DNA from: a bacterium
GTDB taxonomy: Bacteria; Planctomycetota; Planctomycetia; Pirellulales; Pirellulaceae
Reading direction: 5' to 3'
NCBI GenBank assembly: GCA_016124445.1
Contig: WGNR01000016.1
Location: 124,001-188,000 of the forward strand
Length of the DNA: 64,000 nucleotides
Of this stretch, positions 26,311 to 34,366 are shown piece after piece (positions within the stretch are counted from its first letter, which is position 1; each line of letters opens with the position of its first letter). Under the pieces are notes generated by a model. The model worked only from the letters and a program-made list of their open reading frames with translations. It had not been told where the DNA came from and made no database searches. The position numbers and the translations under genes were made by a program.

Positions 26311-27405
26311 TTAGCCTTGCGCGGCGATCGGCGCCGAGGCCAATTGCCGGGGATGAGGAGTTACTGCGCGACCTGGCAGCGAAGTCAGCACGACGCAGAT
26401 CGTCTCGGTGGCGGGATCGGCCCAGGCCAGCGTCCCGGTTGAGCCGGTATGGCCGAACGTCTCAGTCGAGCAGCCCTTGCCCCCCAATTCCGCGCCTACG
26501 TCAAAACCAATGCCGCGCGGTTTGATGCCGGCTGGGTTCTGGTTGGATCGCACCAGCTTGGCGGTTTCTGGCTTCAGCACGGTACCGTTCAGAAAAAGAT
26601 ATTCCGACAAGAACTTCGCCACGTCAGGCGCCGAACAATGGGTCGTTCCCCAAGGGGCACCCAGCTTTCGCCAGTAGAGACTGTTCCAATCCCAATTCTT
26701 GGCCGTTGGATCGCCACTTCCCGCTTCCGGCGCGGCAAATTCGGTTTGGGCGGGAACCATATCGTCCAGCGAGAACCGTCCCAGCCCTTGGGCCGACCGT
26801 TCCATTTTCAGCGGTTTGAAAACGGTCTCTTCCACGAGCGAGAGAATATCCTTCCCGGCAAGTATCTCGGCGACGTGGGTCGCAAGCAGAATACCCATAC
26901 TCGAGTATTGGAATTTCGACCCCGGCGCGAACGAAAGTGGCGCTTGCTCCGCATACTCGACAAACTTCTCCAGCTTCGCATGGCTGCGACGGAGGTCAGC
27001 GTTGTTGGCCAGTTGATCAGGCAGGCCAGAGGTGTGCGTCAAGACGTGACGCATCGTGACGTTTTCTCTCCCTTGGCCAGTGAACTTCGGCAGGTATTTG
27101 CTCAGCTTGTCGTCCAGCTGGAATTCATTTTGATCGTACAGCCGCATCAGCGCCGTGACGCAGATCGGCTTGGATATCGAGCCGAGCAGAAACATGGAAT
27201 CGGTCGTCGTCCCGGCGCCATAGGCGCGACTTACCGCGTTTCCCATTTGCAGAACATACAAAGTCGCCGACTTCACCTGTCCACTAGCAGTGGCTTGCGT
27301 CAAAACCTTGTCCGCTTTGTCCAAACCACCGGGCTGGTCCGCTGCGTAGACTTGCGAACTCAATCCCATGGCAATGCTCCATTGAAGAAAGTGACGGCGG
27401 TACAT
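26311..27405 (-). CDS. Serine hydrolase, class C beta-lactamase/EstB family
   Basis: A 364-residue exported serine hydrolase. A signal starts MYRRHFLQWSIAMG with cleavage likely after VYA. Active-site motifs are S76-I-S-K79 in FLLGSISKP, the tyrosine block FQYSSMGILLATHVAEIL, and HTGSTGT in place of the KTG box. The family includes esterases, D-aminopeptidases and penicillin-binding-like proteins; the HTG box makes an esterase- or peptidase-like role more likely than beta-lactam resistance (inference). It lies between the two copies of repeat A. Confidence 0.88.
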   Translation of the reverse strand: MYRRHFLQWSIAMGLSSQVYAADQPGGLDKADKVLTQATASGQVKSATLYVLQMGNAVSRAYGAGTTTDSMFLLGSISKPICVTALMRLYDQNEFQLDDKLSKYLPKFTGQGRENVTMRHVLTHTSGLPDQLANNADLRRSHAKLEKFVEYAEQAPLSFAPGSKFQYSSMGILLATHVAEILAGKDILSLVEETVFKPLKMERSAQGLGRFSLDDMVPAQTEFAAPEAGSGDPTAKNWDWNSLYWRKLGAPWGTTHCSAPDVAKFLSEYLFLNGTVLKPETAKLVRSNQNPAGIKPRGIGFDVGAELGGKGCSTETFGHTGSTGTLAWADPATETICVVLTSLPGRAVTPHPRQLASAPIAAQG

Positions 27406-27518
27406 CAGGCAGGCCCTCTTGAAAGGCGCGGGAATCGAGACCGGAATCGGTCAGGGAGGGAATAGGCCAGTTCTAACATCTGCCCAACCTCGCTGCAATT
27501 CAGCGGCATGCCGAAGTT

Positions 27519-27654
27519 GGGTCCGCTGTGCGGACGCGGTATGTGCTTTCAACTTCCAGAGACATCGAAATCCTGACAATCTCAGTGCGAATCGGTATCG
27601 TTCAAGCCAATCCAATTTGGATAGCCGGTTCCGCGTCCGCATAGCGGACCCTAC
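27519..27654. repeat. Intergenic palindromic repeat A, full copy
   Basis: A 136-bp element with long terminal inverted repeats: GGGTCCGCTGTGCGGAC (left) and GTCCGCATAGCGGACCC (right). Each arm is itself a small hairpin (GTCCGC/GCGGAC). No open frame or transposase is inside. The right end reads GTAGGG on the minus strand, and its TAG serves as the stop codon of the leftward membrane-protein gene. Confidence 0.8.
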
Positions 27655-28025
27655 TTCAGTAGCCCGAACGAACCGAGGATCAGCCAGGTCACCACTTCGC
27701 CAACGATCGCAGCGGACAGGATTACGACCAGGTACACCGTGATCAGCGGCGGTCGATTTTCGTCAGCATCGTAGAACGGCTTGTTCAAGCGGACCATGTG
27801 CCGGAACGATCGTCCCTTGATCAGAAACAGAAGGCTGCCGGTGGCGATCACGATCGTCAGAAAGATCAGGCCGAGTCGAAACTTGATCTTCTCGCCATCC
27901 TGCACGATCGGTGCCACGAAAACGTAGTACGATCCCACCAGCGATCCAAGCAGGGTGCCAAGTCCCATGGCGCGAACTTGCCAATCAGACATTGCTGGGG
28001 ATGGGTCGTGCGATGGTTTGGTCAT
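27651..28025 (-). CDS. Small three-helix membrane protein
   Basis: A 124-residue protein with three predicted membrane helices: about 18-40 (AMGLGTLLGSLVGSYYVFVAPIV), 50-70 (LGLIFLTIVIATGSLLFLI) and 93-116 (LITVYLVVILSAAIVGEVVTWLIL). I do not recognise a family. Its TAG stop is supplied by the terminal GTAGGG of the repeat A copy at 27519-27654, so its present C-terminus may have been set by the repeat. It runs divergent to the sigma factor gene. Confidence 0.65.
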   Translation of the reverse strand: MTKPSHDPSPAMSDWQVRAMGLGTLLGSLVGSYYVFVAPIVQDGEKIKFRLGLIFLTIVIATGSLLFLIKGRSFRHMVRLNKPFYDADENRPPLITVYLVVILSAAIVGEVVTWLILGSFGLLK

Positions 28026-28337
28026 CGAGAATCCAGACGCGCGGCTTCAAGGTTGGTGGTATCGATTGTGATGTGAGAAGTCTAAACGATCGCGTCCGCC
28101 ATGGCATCCAGGCCCAAAACGGGCCTGATGATCTGAATACCCGGCACAATCGGTCCTCTTTCCCGGGTCTCTACCAATGCGGTGGGCTTGCCGTGTGCAT
28201 TCGTCATAACCGGAACATTCTGTGCATTGGGGATCGTTTCGCCATGCGGCAAAGAAACTGATAGCACATGGACGATAGCAATGGTGTGACAGCGTGAAAA
28301 ATTCCCCCGCCACGAATTCGAGAGCATAGAAGCAGCC
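28026..28337. other. 312-bp divergent gap with a candidate small ORF
   Basis: This gap separates the leftward membrane protein from the sigma factor gene. A 61-codon minus-strand frame (GTG at 28267, stop at 28082) ends RGPIVPGIQIIRPVLGLDAMADAIV, which looks protein-like, but it has no Shine-Dalgarno and I cannot confirm it. No clear promoter hexamers were found. Confidence 0.35.
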
Positions 28338-29237
28338 ATGGCCACGAAGACCAAACGGAGTGAAACGGAGTTCGACGATTTCGAATCCGTGCAAAGTCCG
28401 CTCGAAACCTATTTGCGTGAAATCAACGAGACCGCACTTCTTTCGGCCAAGGAAGAGCGAGAGCTCGCCACCGCGATCGGCAACGGTGATGTCGCCGCCC
28501 GAGATCGCATGGTCCGCGCCAACTTGCGCCTGGTGGTCAACATTGCCCGTGGTTACACCGGCAAAGGACTTGGCCTGCAAGACTTGATTGAAGAAGGCAA
28601 CCTGGGTTTGCTCCGTGCCGTCGAAGGTTTCGACCCGGCGATGGGCACTCGCTTCAGCACCTACGCGAGCTATTGGATCAAGCAGTCGATCAAACGAGCC
28701 CTGATCAACTGTGCCAAGACGATCCGTATTCCGGCTTACATGGTCGAACTGCTTTCCAAGTGGCGACGGGCAACCAATCGCCTGACTGAAGAACTCGGCC
28801 GTACGCCAACGCCTGAGGAAATCGCTCGGGTCTTGGGTCTGCAAAAGAAGAAGCTGCCGATCATCAAGAAGGCGATCCGGATCTACAATAGCACACCCCA
28901 AACCGATCAAGCCGACAACGGCTGGTCGCTGGGCGAAATGGTCACCGACGAACGCCTCAAGAACCCCGAGGAAGAACTGGTCGAACATGACGACCTGAAG
29001 CACGTTCGCGAGATGCTCAAGACGATGGATGGGCGCGAGTCGACGGTCCTGAAGATGCGTTTCGGTCTACATGGCGAAGAACCGCACACGCTTAAAGAGA
29101 TCGGCGAGAAGTTGGGTCTGACCCGCGAACGCGTTCGTCAGATCGAAACGGAAGCCCTCAATCGCCTCGCTGAAGGGCTGCAAGACCCCCGCGAACGGAT
29201 GCTGGAAGGCCCCATTCGCCGCCGCTCGAAACGTTAA
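28338..29237 (+). CDS. RNA polymerase sigma factor, SigA/RpoD group
   Basis: A 299-residue sigma70 family protein. It has region 1.2 (SPLETYLREINETALLSAKEERELA), region 2 (RMVRANLRLVVNIARGYTGKGLGLQDLIEEGNLGLLRAVEGFDP, then FSTYASYWIKQSIKRAL), region 3 and region 4 (LKEIGEKLGLTRERVRQIETEALNRL). It lacks the long region 1.1 of a housekeeping RpoD and is short, so it could be the primary factor in a reduced form or a group 2 factor; planctomycetes carry several such genes. A terminator follows. Confidence 0.93.
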   Translation: MATKTKRSETEFDDFESVQSPLETYLREINETALLSAKEERELATAIGNGDVAARDRMVRANLRLVVNIARGYTGKGLGLQDLIEEGNLGLLRAVEGFDPAMGTRFSTYASYWIKQSIKRALINCAKTIRIPAYMVELLSKWRRATNRLTEELGRTPTPEEIARVLGLQKKKLPIIKKAIRIYNSTPQTDQADNGWSLGEMVTDERLKNPEEELVEHDDLKHVREMLKTMDGRESTVLKMRFGLHGEEPHTLKEIGEKLGLTRERVRQIETEALNRLAEGLQDPRERMLEGPIRRRSKR

Positions 29238-29305
29238 ATAACGGATCCGTCGCGAAACCTCCTGCTTGCCCATTCTTTCCGCGACACTCAATTCGCCGTA
29301 TATTC

Positions 29306-29341
29306 AGCACCTGGAACTCATCCCGTTTCAGGTGCTTTTTT
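29306..29341 (+). terminator. Intrinsic terminator after the sigma factor gene
   Basis: AGCACCTGGAAC pairs with GTTTCAGGTGCT (12 bp, one G-T pair) around a 7-nt loop and is followed by six T. It ends about 20 nt before the apt start, so it insulates apt or attenuates readthrough into it. Confidence 0.85.
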
Positions 29342-29361
29342 ATTGGCTTGGAGAGAGCAGC

Positions 29362-29883
29362 ATGTCGGAAATTGATCTCAAGGCGTACATCCGCGATATC
29401 CCGGACTTCCCCAAGCCAGGCATTCTGTTTCGCGACATTACGCCGCTGCTGGCCAATCCGCACGCGTTTAACGAAGCGATCGAGCAGATGGCGGCCCATT
29501 ACGAAGGGAAGCAGATCGACGCGATCGTGGCTGCCGAAGCACGCGGGTTCATCTTTGCCGCTCCGTTGGCATTACGGCTCAACTGCGGCTTTGTACCGGT
29601 TCGTAAGCCAGGCAAGCTGCCATTCGATACCCATTCGTTCCACTACGAACTGGAATACGGCAGCGACACGCTCGAAATCCATATCGATGGCGTCCAGCCA
29701 GGCCAGAATGTCTTGATGGTCGACGACCTGCTGGCCACCGGCGGCACGATGAAGGCCTGTTGCAACCTGGTCGAAAAGATCGGAGCCACCGTCGCCGGCT
29801 GCTGCTTCCTGATTCATCTGAAGGCCCTGGAAGGGGAAGAGCGAATCGCGCCGTTTGAGTCGTTCAGCCTGATCGAATACTAA
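29362..29883 (+). CDS. apt: Adenine phosphoribosyltransferase
   Basis: Apt salvages adenine to AMP. The 173-residue protein reads IRDIPDFPKPGILFRDITPLL, IDAIVAAEARGFIFAAPLAL, PVRKPGKLP, and the PRPP loop VLMVDDLLATGGTMKA. I use the ATG at 29362, which has GAGAGAG upstream; the open frame extends back through the terminator hairpin and is not family-like there. It is convergent with egtB, 3 nt apart. Confidence 0.96.
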   Translation: MSEIDLKAYIRDIPDFPKPGILFRDITPLLANPHAFNEAIEQMAAHYEGKQIDAIVAAEARGFIFAAPLALRLNCGFVPVRKPGKLPFDTHSFHYELEYGSDTLEIHIDGVQPGQNVLMVDDLLATGGTMKACCNLVEKIGATVAGCCFLIHLKALEGEERIAPFESFSLIEY

Positions 29884-29886
29884 CGG

Positions 29887-31155
29887 CTACCGTGCCAATC
29901 GAATCCCGGTGAACTGCCAACGCGCTTCTGGCGGAAAGAAATTGCGATAGGTTCGCCGGATATGACTTCGCGAAGTGGCACACGATCCGCCGCGCAAGAC
30001 GTATTGGTTGCACATGAACTTGCCGTTGTACTCACCAATCGCTCCCTCGGCTGGTCGATAGCCAGGGTAGGGTGCGTAAGGGCTGGCCGTCCATTGCCAG
30101 GTGTCACCGAACATTTGCCGCAAGCCGTCGCTAGTTTGGGCGGAGGCAGGATGGAAATGGTGCGAGCTGACGAAGTTTCCTTCGATCGGCACGCTTTGGC
30201 TGGCAAGTTCCCACTCGAATTCGGTCGGCAAGCGGCATTCTTTCCAGCGCGCAAACGCGTCGGCCTCGAAGTAACTGATATGCGTCACCGGCGCAGCCAT
30301 CGACAGCGGAACCAGCCCGCCAAGGGTAAACTCGTACCAGCCATCTTCCTCGTGAACCCAATACAGGGGCGAACTCCAATCACCCGTTTGCAACTGGTTC
30401 CAGCCCAACGAAAGCCATAGTTCAGGCCGGTGGTACCCGCCATCTTCCATGAACTCGAGCATCTCGACATTCGTTACCAGGCGGCCTGCGATCTCAAAGG
30501 GGTGGATCAATGCTTCGTGCCGCGGGGTTTCGTTGTCGTAGGCAAACGATTCTCCGGCGTGACCAATTTCGACGACGCCTCCTTCGAAGCGATGCCAGGT
30601 TTGCTCGGGCACCAGGGGCGGTTCGATACGAGGCACTTCTTGATAGATGGGATAGAGCGGGTTTTGAGCGAATACATGCTTCAGGTCGGTAAGCATTAGT
30701 TCCTGGTGCTGCTGCTCGTGTTGTAGACCCAGTTCGACCAGCGGCGTAATCTCCTGAAGCAACGGGTCGTCCGCCTGGGAGATCAGTCGCTGGATCTGGT
30801 TGTCGACCGTTTGACGATACAGATAGATGTCAGCCACCGAGGGCCGCGTTAATAGGCCGCGTTTGGCCCTTGGAAATTGTTGGCCGACGCCGTTGTAGTA
30901 TGAATTGAACAGGTACTCGTACAGTGGTTCGATCGGCTGGTAGTTCGGCGCGAAAGGCCGGAGCACGAAGGTCTCGAAGAACCAAGTCGTATGAGCCAGA
31001 TGCCAACGAATCGGGCTGGCGTCGGGCATCGATTGAACGACGAAGTCTTCGATCTCCAGCGGTTCGCACAGCAGTTGCGAAAACCGGCGGACCGATACGT
31101 AATGTGAAAGTAACTCGCTTGTGGTCGACTGCGTGTCGGTGGGCATCGATGCCAT
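29887..31155 (-). CDS. egtB: Ergothioneine synthase EgtB (iron-dependent sulfoxide synthase)
   Basis: EgtB joins hercynine to a thiol substrate (gamma-glutamylcysteine or cysteine) with oxygen. The 422-residue protein has a DinB-like N-terminal domain with WHLAHTTWFFE and the H-x3-H-x-E iron motif HEQQHQE, and a C-terminal formylglycine-generating-enzyme-like domain ending RGGSCATSRSHIRRTYRNFF. I chose the ATG at 31155 (MASMPTDTQ) because GGGAG lies 7 nt upstream; the frame starts at a TTG 30 nt earlier. It lies 39 nt downstream of egtD. Confidence 0.94.
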   Translation of the reverse strand: MASMPTDTQSTTSELLSHYVSVRRFSQLLCEPLEIEDFVVQSMPDASPIRWHLAHTTWFFETFVLRPFAPNYQPIEPLYEYLFNSYYNGVGQQFPRAKRGLLTRPSVADIYLYRQTVDNQIQRLISQADDPLLQEITPLVELGLQHEQQHQELMLTDLKHVFAQNPLYPIYQEVPRIEPPLVPEQTWHRFEGGVVEIGHAGESFAYDNETPRHEALIHPFEIAGRLVTNVEMLEFMEDGGYHRPELWLSLGWNQLQTGDWSSPLYWVHEEDGWYEFTLGGLVPLSMAAPVTHISYFEADAFARWKECRLPTEFEWELASQSVPIEGNFVSSHHFHPASAQTSDGLRQMFGDTWQWTASPYAPYPGYRPAEGAIGEYNGKFMCNQYVLRGGSCATSRSHIRRTYRNFFPPEARWQFTGIRLAR

Positions 31156-31194
31156 GGGAGTTCTCCCGGAAAAGAAACGAAACAAGCTTTCGAT

Positions 31195-32133
31195 CTAAAG
31201 TACAATCAAGTGCAGGACGGCAAAATAGTTGTTCGCGTCGGTCCAGGATCGCCGCAGCGTCCAGCCGACCTCCCCCGCCATTTGAGCGAATCCATCGATC
31301 GTGTACTTATGCGAGTACTCGGTATGGATCAACTCTCCCTCTTCCAGGCGAACCGATTGACCATCTAGATGTATCGTTTGCTCGACTTGGCTACGCAGAT
31401 AGATCTCGATGCGGCCTTGTTGCTGGTTGTAGATCGCGTGATGCTCGAACGCTTCGACATCAAGCGTCGCACCAAGCTCCTTCCGCATGCGATGCAGCAG
31501 ATTCAGATTGAACGCGGCCGTAACCCCTTCGTCGTCGTTATAGGCCCGTTCGAGAATCTCTCGATCTTTCTGCAGGTCGATCCCAATCAAAAGCCCACCT
31601 TGCTGGCCGCACATTTGGGCCATCGAGTGAAGCAGCTTTTGGGCAGCTTGCGGTTGAAAGTTGCCGATGGTCGACCCGGGGAAATAGACAGCGCTATGGC
31701 TTGGTTTGGCCGAGGGGTTTGGCAAGGTAAACGGCTTGGTAAAGTCGGCACATACCGGCAGAATCTCGATGTCGGGATACTCGTCTGATATCTGCTCGGC
31801 CGAAGCAAGCAGGTGTTCGCGGGAAATATCAACGGGAACGTACGCCACTGGATCGATCAGGTGATCGAGCAGCGTTCGGGTTTTGATACTGCTGCCGCTT
31901 CCCAGTTCGACCAGCCTGATCCCTTCGCCCAGGCATTGACCCATTTCGCCGGCATATCGCTGCATGATGGTCGTTTCGGTGCGGGTCAGATAGTACTCGT
32001 CGGTCTCGCAGATCTGATCGAAAAGCTGAGACCCGCGACGGTCGTAAAAGTATTTGCAGGGTAGCCGTTTCGGCGAGTCGTTGAGTCCGGTCAGCGAGTC
32101 GTCGAGAAACCGGTCACGGGCCAGCGTAGTCAT
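31195..32133 (-). CDS. egtD: L-histidine N-alpha-methyltransferase EgtD
   Basis: EgtD trimethylates histidine to hercynine, the first ergothioneine step. The 312-residue protein shows DSPKRLPCKYFYDRRGSQLFDQICETDEYYLTRTE at the start, VELGSGSSIKTRTLLDHL (SAM site), YVPVDISREHL, VYFPGSTIGNF and the C-terminal cap YSHKYTIDGFAQMA. The ATG at 32133 fits the family length; two upstream in-frame ATGs (32163, 32178) have no better Shine-Dalgarno. With egtB it makes the minimal EgtD-EgtB pair; no egtA, egtC or egtE is seen nearby. Confidence 0.94.
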   Translation of the reverse strand: MTTLARDRFLDDSLTGLNDSPKRLPCKYFYDRRGSQLFDQICETDEYYLTRTETTIMQRYAGEMGQCLGEGIRLVELGSGSSIKTRTLLDHLIDPVAYVPVDISREHLLASAEQISDEYPDIEILPVCADFTKPFTLPNPSAKPSHSAVYFPGSTIGNFQPQAAQKLLHSMAQMCGQQGGLLIGIDLQKDREILERAYNDDEGVTAAFNLNLLHRMRKELGATLDVEAFEHHAIYNQQQGRIEIYLRSQVEQTIHLDGQSVRLEEGELIHTEYSHKYTIDGFAQMAGEVGWTLRRSWTDANNYFAVLHLIVL

Positions 32134-32719
32134 GGTTTGCCTGTCGGTCTGTGGGTGTTGCATGTGGGGGCGGATCATCGGCGAGTCGTCCGTGGACTGA
32201 AGGAAAGCGGGTAGGCGTTTCCTTCCTTCGGTGCAATCGCTGCGCCGAGACGCCTGATCCTATTTTGGTGGACCGATGTCACAAGTCAGTGCGATGTTTC
32301 ACGAAGTAGCCGCCGATTGATTCGACCTGCCTGACCGTCAGCCTACCAAGTCGAACGGATCGGTTCGAATGAATTGATGCATCGATCTATCAAGTTCGCG
32401 GCGTAAATAGAAATCTTCGCGAGTCTCTTAAGCAACGGTTCGCAACGTTCAAAAATGGCAGGCAGGTAAGCAAGCACGTTTGTAGAAACTAGGGATGAAT
32501 GTGCAAATACTGCACAACTTACTGGCCAATTTGGCACCACTTTGAATTCCTGTTCGTCGATCTGACCATGTGGACAATTTTTATCCCATTTGCACGAAAT
32601 CTTCGCTCGCTTAAGGAGGCCCCTTGGGCACGTGGTATGGGATCCGTTCTTCGCTTTGAACATCGTTAGTCAAACGCGTTTTGACCTCTTGATGTGTTAG
32701 AAAAATCGCCGTCGAAGTT
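32134..32719. other. Long intergenic region, AT-richer
   Basis: About 590 bp between egtD and the promoter of opgG. A 106-codon minus-strand frame (32343-32663) is present, but its composition is not protein-like and it has no ribosome site, so I do not call it. TTTGGCACCACTTTGAA at 32536-32552 is a weaker relative of the sigma54-like element further right. Confidence 0.4.
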
Positions 32720-32735
32720 TGGCACGACTCGTGCA
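32720..32735 (+). promoter_or_regulatory. Putative sigma54 promoter of opgGH
   Basis: TGGCACG at 32720-32726 and TGCA at 32732-32735 give the invariant GG-N10-GC spacing of -24/-12 promoters, matching TGGCACG-N4-TTGCA except for one T. It lies about 60 bp before the opgG ATG, a natural leader length. Confidence 0.55.
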
Positions 32736-32794
32736 TTTCTGGGGCCCCAGTGCGCTATCGGCGCTAGCATGAACGTACCCCACAGGCTCTTGCC

Positions 32795-34366
32795 ATGTCT
32801 GCCGATTCATTTCAAGACAAACCAGGTTTGTTCCGTTCGGTCTCTGGGCCGAAGCGATCGGTCTGTCTGTTTGCATTGGCCTGGGTATTGTTTCTGGTCA
32901 TGCCTGCCGAGGGCCTACTGGGGGCCGAAACCGACCCCATTTTCGCAGCAATGGACAAGAAGGCTCGCGTACATGCCGCCGGAGAATTTGAATCTTCTCA
33001 CGAGCTTCCTCCGGATCTTAAGAATCTGACCTACGATACCTACCGCTTGATCGCCTTTGAGCATGAGCGGTCGATCTGGAAGAAAGAGACACTGCCGTTC
33101 TGGTTCGAATTGTTCCATCGTGGCTATATCTTTCGCAATGAAGTCCAGGTCTCGCTTTTACCGGAAGGAGCGACCTCGGCCGAGCAAGCCCGGCGAATGG
33201 ATTTCGACAAGTCGCTCTTTCAGTACCGGGGCCAGTTGGCGGGACTCGATCCGCCCAAAGACCTTGGCTACGCAGGGGTGAAGATCATCGGCAAGTTCCC
33301 CAAGTCAGAGCATCCATTGGAGATCGCTTCGTTTTTGGGGGCAAGTTACTTCCGAGCCATTTCGCCTGGTCAGTTTTATGGAACGAGTGCTCGCGGATTG
33401 GCGGTTGATATCGGATTGGCCAAACCGGAAGAGTTTCCCGTATTCCGTGAACTGTGGATCGAACAACCTGATCCGGAAGCTCGCCAACTGACGATCTGGG
33501 CCTTGATGGATAGCCCGAGCGTTGCCGGTGCCTATCGATTCACGATTCATCCCGACGAGACGATGACCATCGACGTCAAAGCCCGAGTTTACTTTCGCCA
33601 GGTGCCAGAGCGGATCGGTTTGGCTCCCCTGACCAGCATGTTCATGTGGGGCTGCGGCAAGCCAGGGCCTACCGACGATCCCCGACCACGGGTTCATGAC
33701 GCGGACAGCCTGTTGATTCAAAAGGGTAAAAACGATTGGATTCGCCGGTCACTTAATCGCTTGGATTTCCCTTCGCTGAGCAACTACGACGTCAAAGAGC
33801 TGCATGGCTTCGGCCTGATGCAATCGGAACGATCCGCCAAGCGTTACCAGGACGATGAAGCGAAGTACCATTTGCGTCCCAGCGTTTGGATCACGCCGAA
33901 AACCCCTTGGAAAGATGGCACCGTTCAACTATTGGAGTTGCCGTCGGACCACGAAGGGATTGATAACATCGGGGCCTATTGGGTTCCCAAACAGCCAGTC
34001 AAGGTCGGCCAGCCGATCCAATTGGAATACCAGCTTGCTTTTCTCAATCAGACACCCAAGCAGCATTCGCGGGCCAAGGTGACTGACTTCCGGGTTGATC
34101 GCTCGGATAAATCTTCTCTCCGTCTCACCGTCGTTTTTCAAGGCGACACCATTTCCAAATTCTCCACGGAACGCTCGCTGCAAGCCAAGATTGATGTGCA
34201 GCGCGGCAAGGCGGAAAACGTCGTCGTCCGACGAACCGCTGAAAACACCGTGGAAGTATCGTGCAATCTGATTCCAGACTCACCATACGCCATGGAGATG
34301 GAGGTCACCCTCAACGACGAGGACGAACTCTTCTCAGAATCGTGGAGATATTTATGTCCCATTTAA
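32795..34366 (+). CDS. opgG: Periplasmic glucan biosynthesis protein OpgG/MdoG
   Basis: OpgG acts in the periplasm on the osmoregulated periplasmic glucan backbone. The 523-residue protein has an N-terminal signal segment (VCLFALAWVLFLVMPAEGLLGAE, about 22-45), then the MdoG beta-sandwich fold: DLKNLTYDTYRLIAFEHERSIW, GYIFRNEVQVSLL, FLGASYFRAISPGQFYGTSARGLAVDIG, and EFPVFRELWIEQP. The C-terminal domain is Ig-like. It overlaps opgH by 13 nt, so the pair is coupled, and a sigma54-like promoter precedes it. Confidence 0.93.
   Translation: MSADSFQDKPGLFRSVSGPKRSVCLFALAWVLFLVMPAEGLLGAETDPIFAAMDKKARVHAAGEFESSHELPPDLKNLTYDTYRLIAFEHERSIWKKETLPFWFELFHRGYIFRNEVQVSLLPEGATSAEQARRMDFDKSLFQYRGQLAGLDPPKDLGYAGVKIIGKFPKSEHPLEIASFLGASYFRAISPGQFYGTSARGLAVDIGLAKPEEFPVFRELWIEQPDPEARQLTIWALMDSPSVAGAYRFTIHPDETMTIDVKARVYFRQVPERIGLAPLTSMFMWGCGKPGPTDDPRPRVHDADSLLIQKGKNDWIRRSLNRLDFPSLSNYDVKELHGFGLMQSERSAKRYQDDEAKYHLRPSVWITPKTPWKDGTVQLLELPSDHEGIDNIGAYWVPKQPVKVGQPIQLEYQLAFLNQTPKQHSRAKVTDFRVDRSDKSSLRLTVVFQGDTISKFSTERSLQAKIDVQRGKAENVVVRRTAENTVEVSCNLIPDSPYAMEMEVTLNDEDELFSESWRYLCPI

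Noticed and set aside
26449..27465. 338-codon plus-strand frame over the serine hydrolase gene
   Set aside because: The minus strand encodes a complete enzyme with signal peptide and SxxK; the plus frame is Arg-rich shadow sequence.
26185..27654. Repeat A copies flanking the serine hydrolase as a composite transposon
   Set aside because: No transposase, the left copy is degenerate and no target duplication is visible; treated as separate intergenic repeats.
28047..29003. 318-codon frame antisense to the sigma factor gene
   Set aside because: The plus strand has all sigma70 regions; the antisense frame has no motif or ribosome site.
32343..32663. 106-codon minus-strand frame in the egtD-opgG gap
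   Set aside because: No ribosome site, unlikely composition (scattered Cys, no regular hydrophobic pattern) and no known motif.
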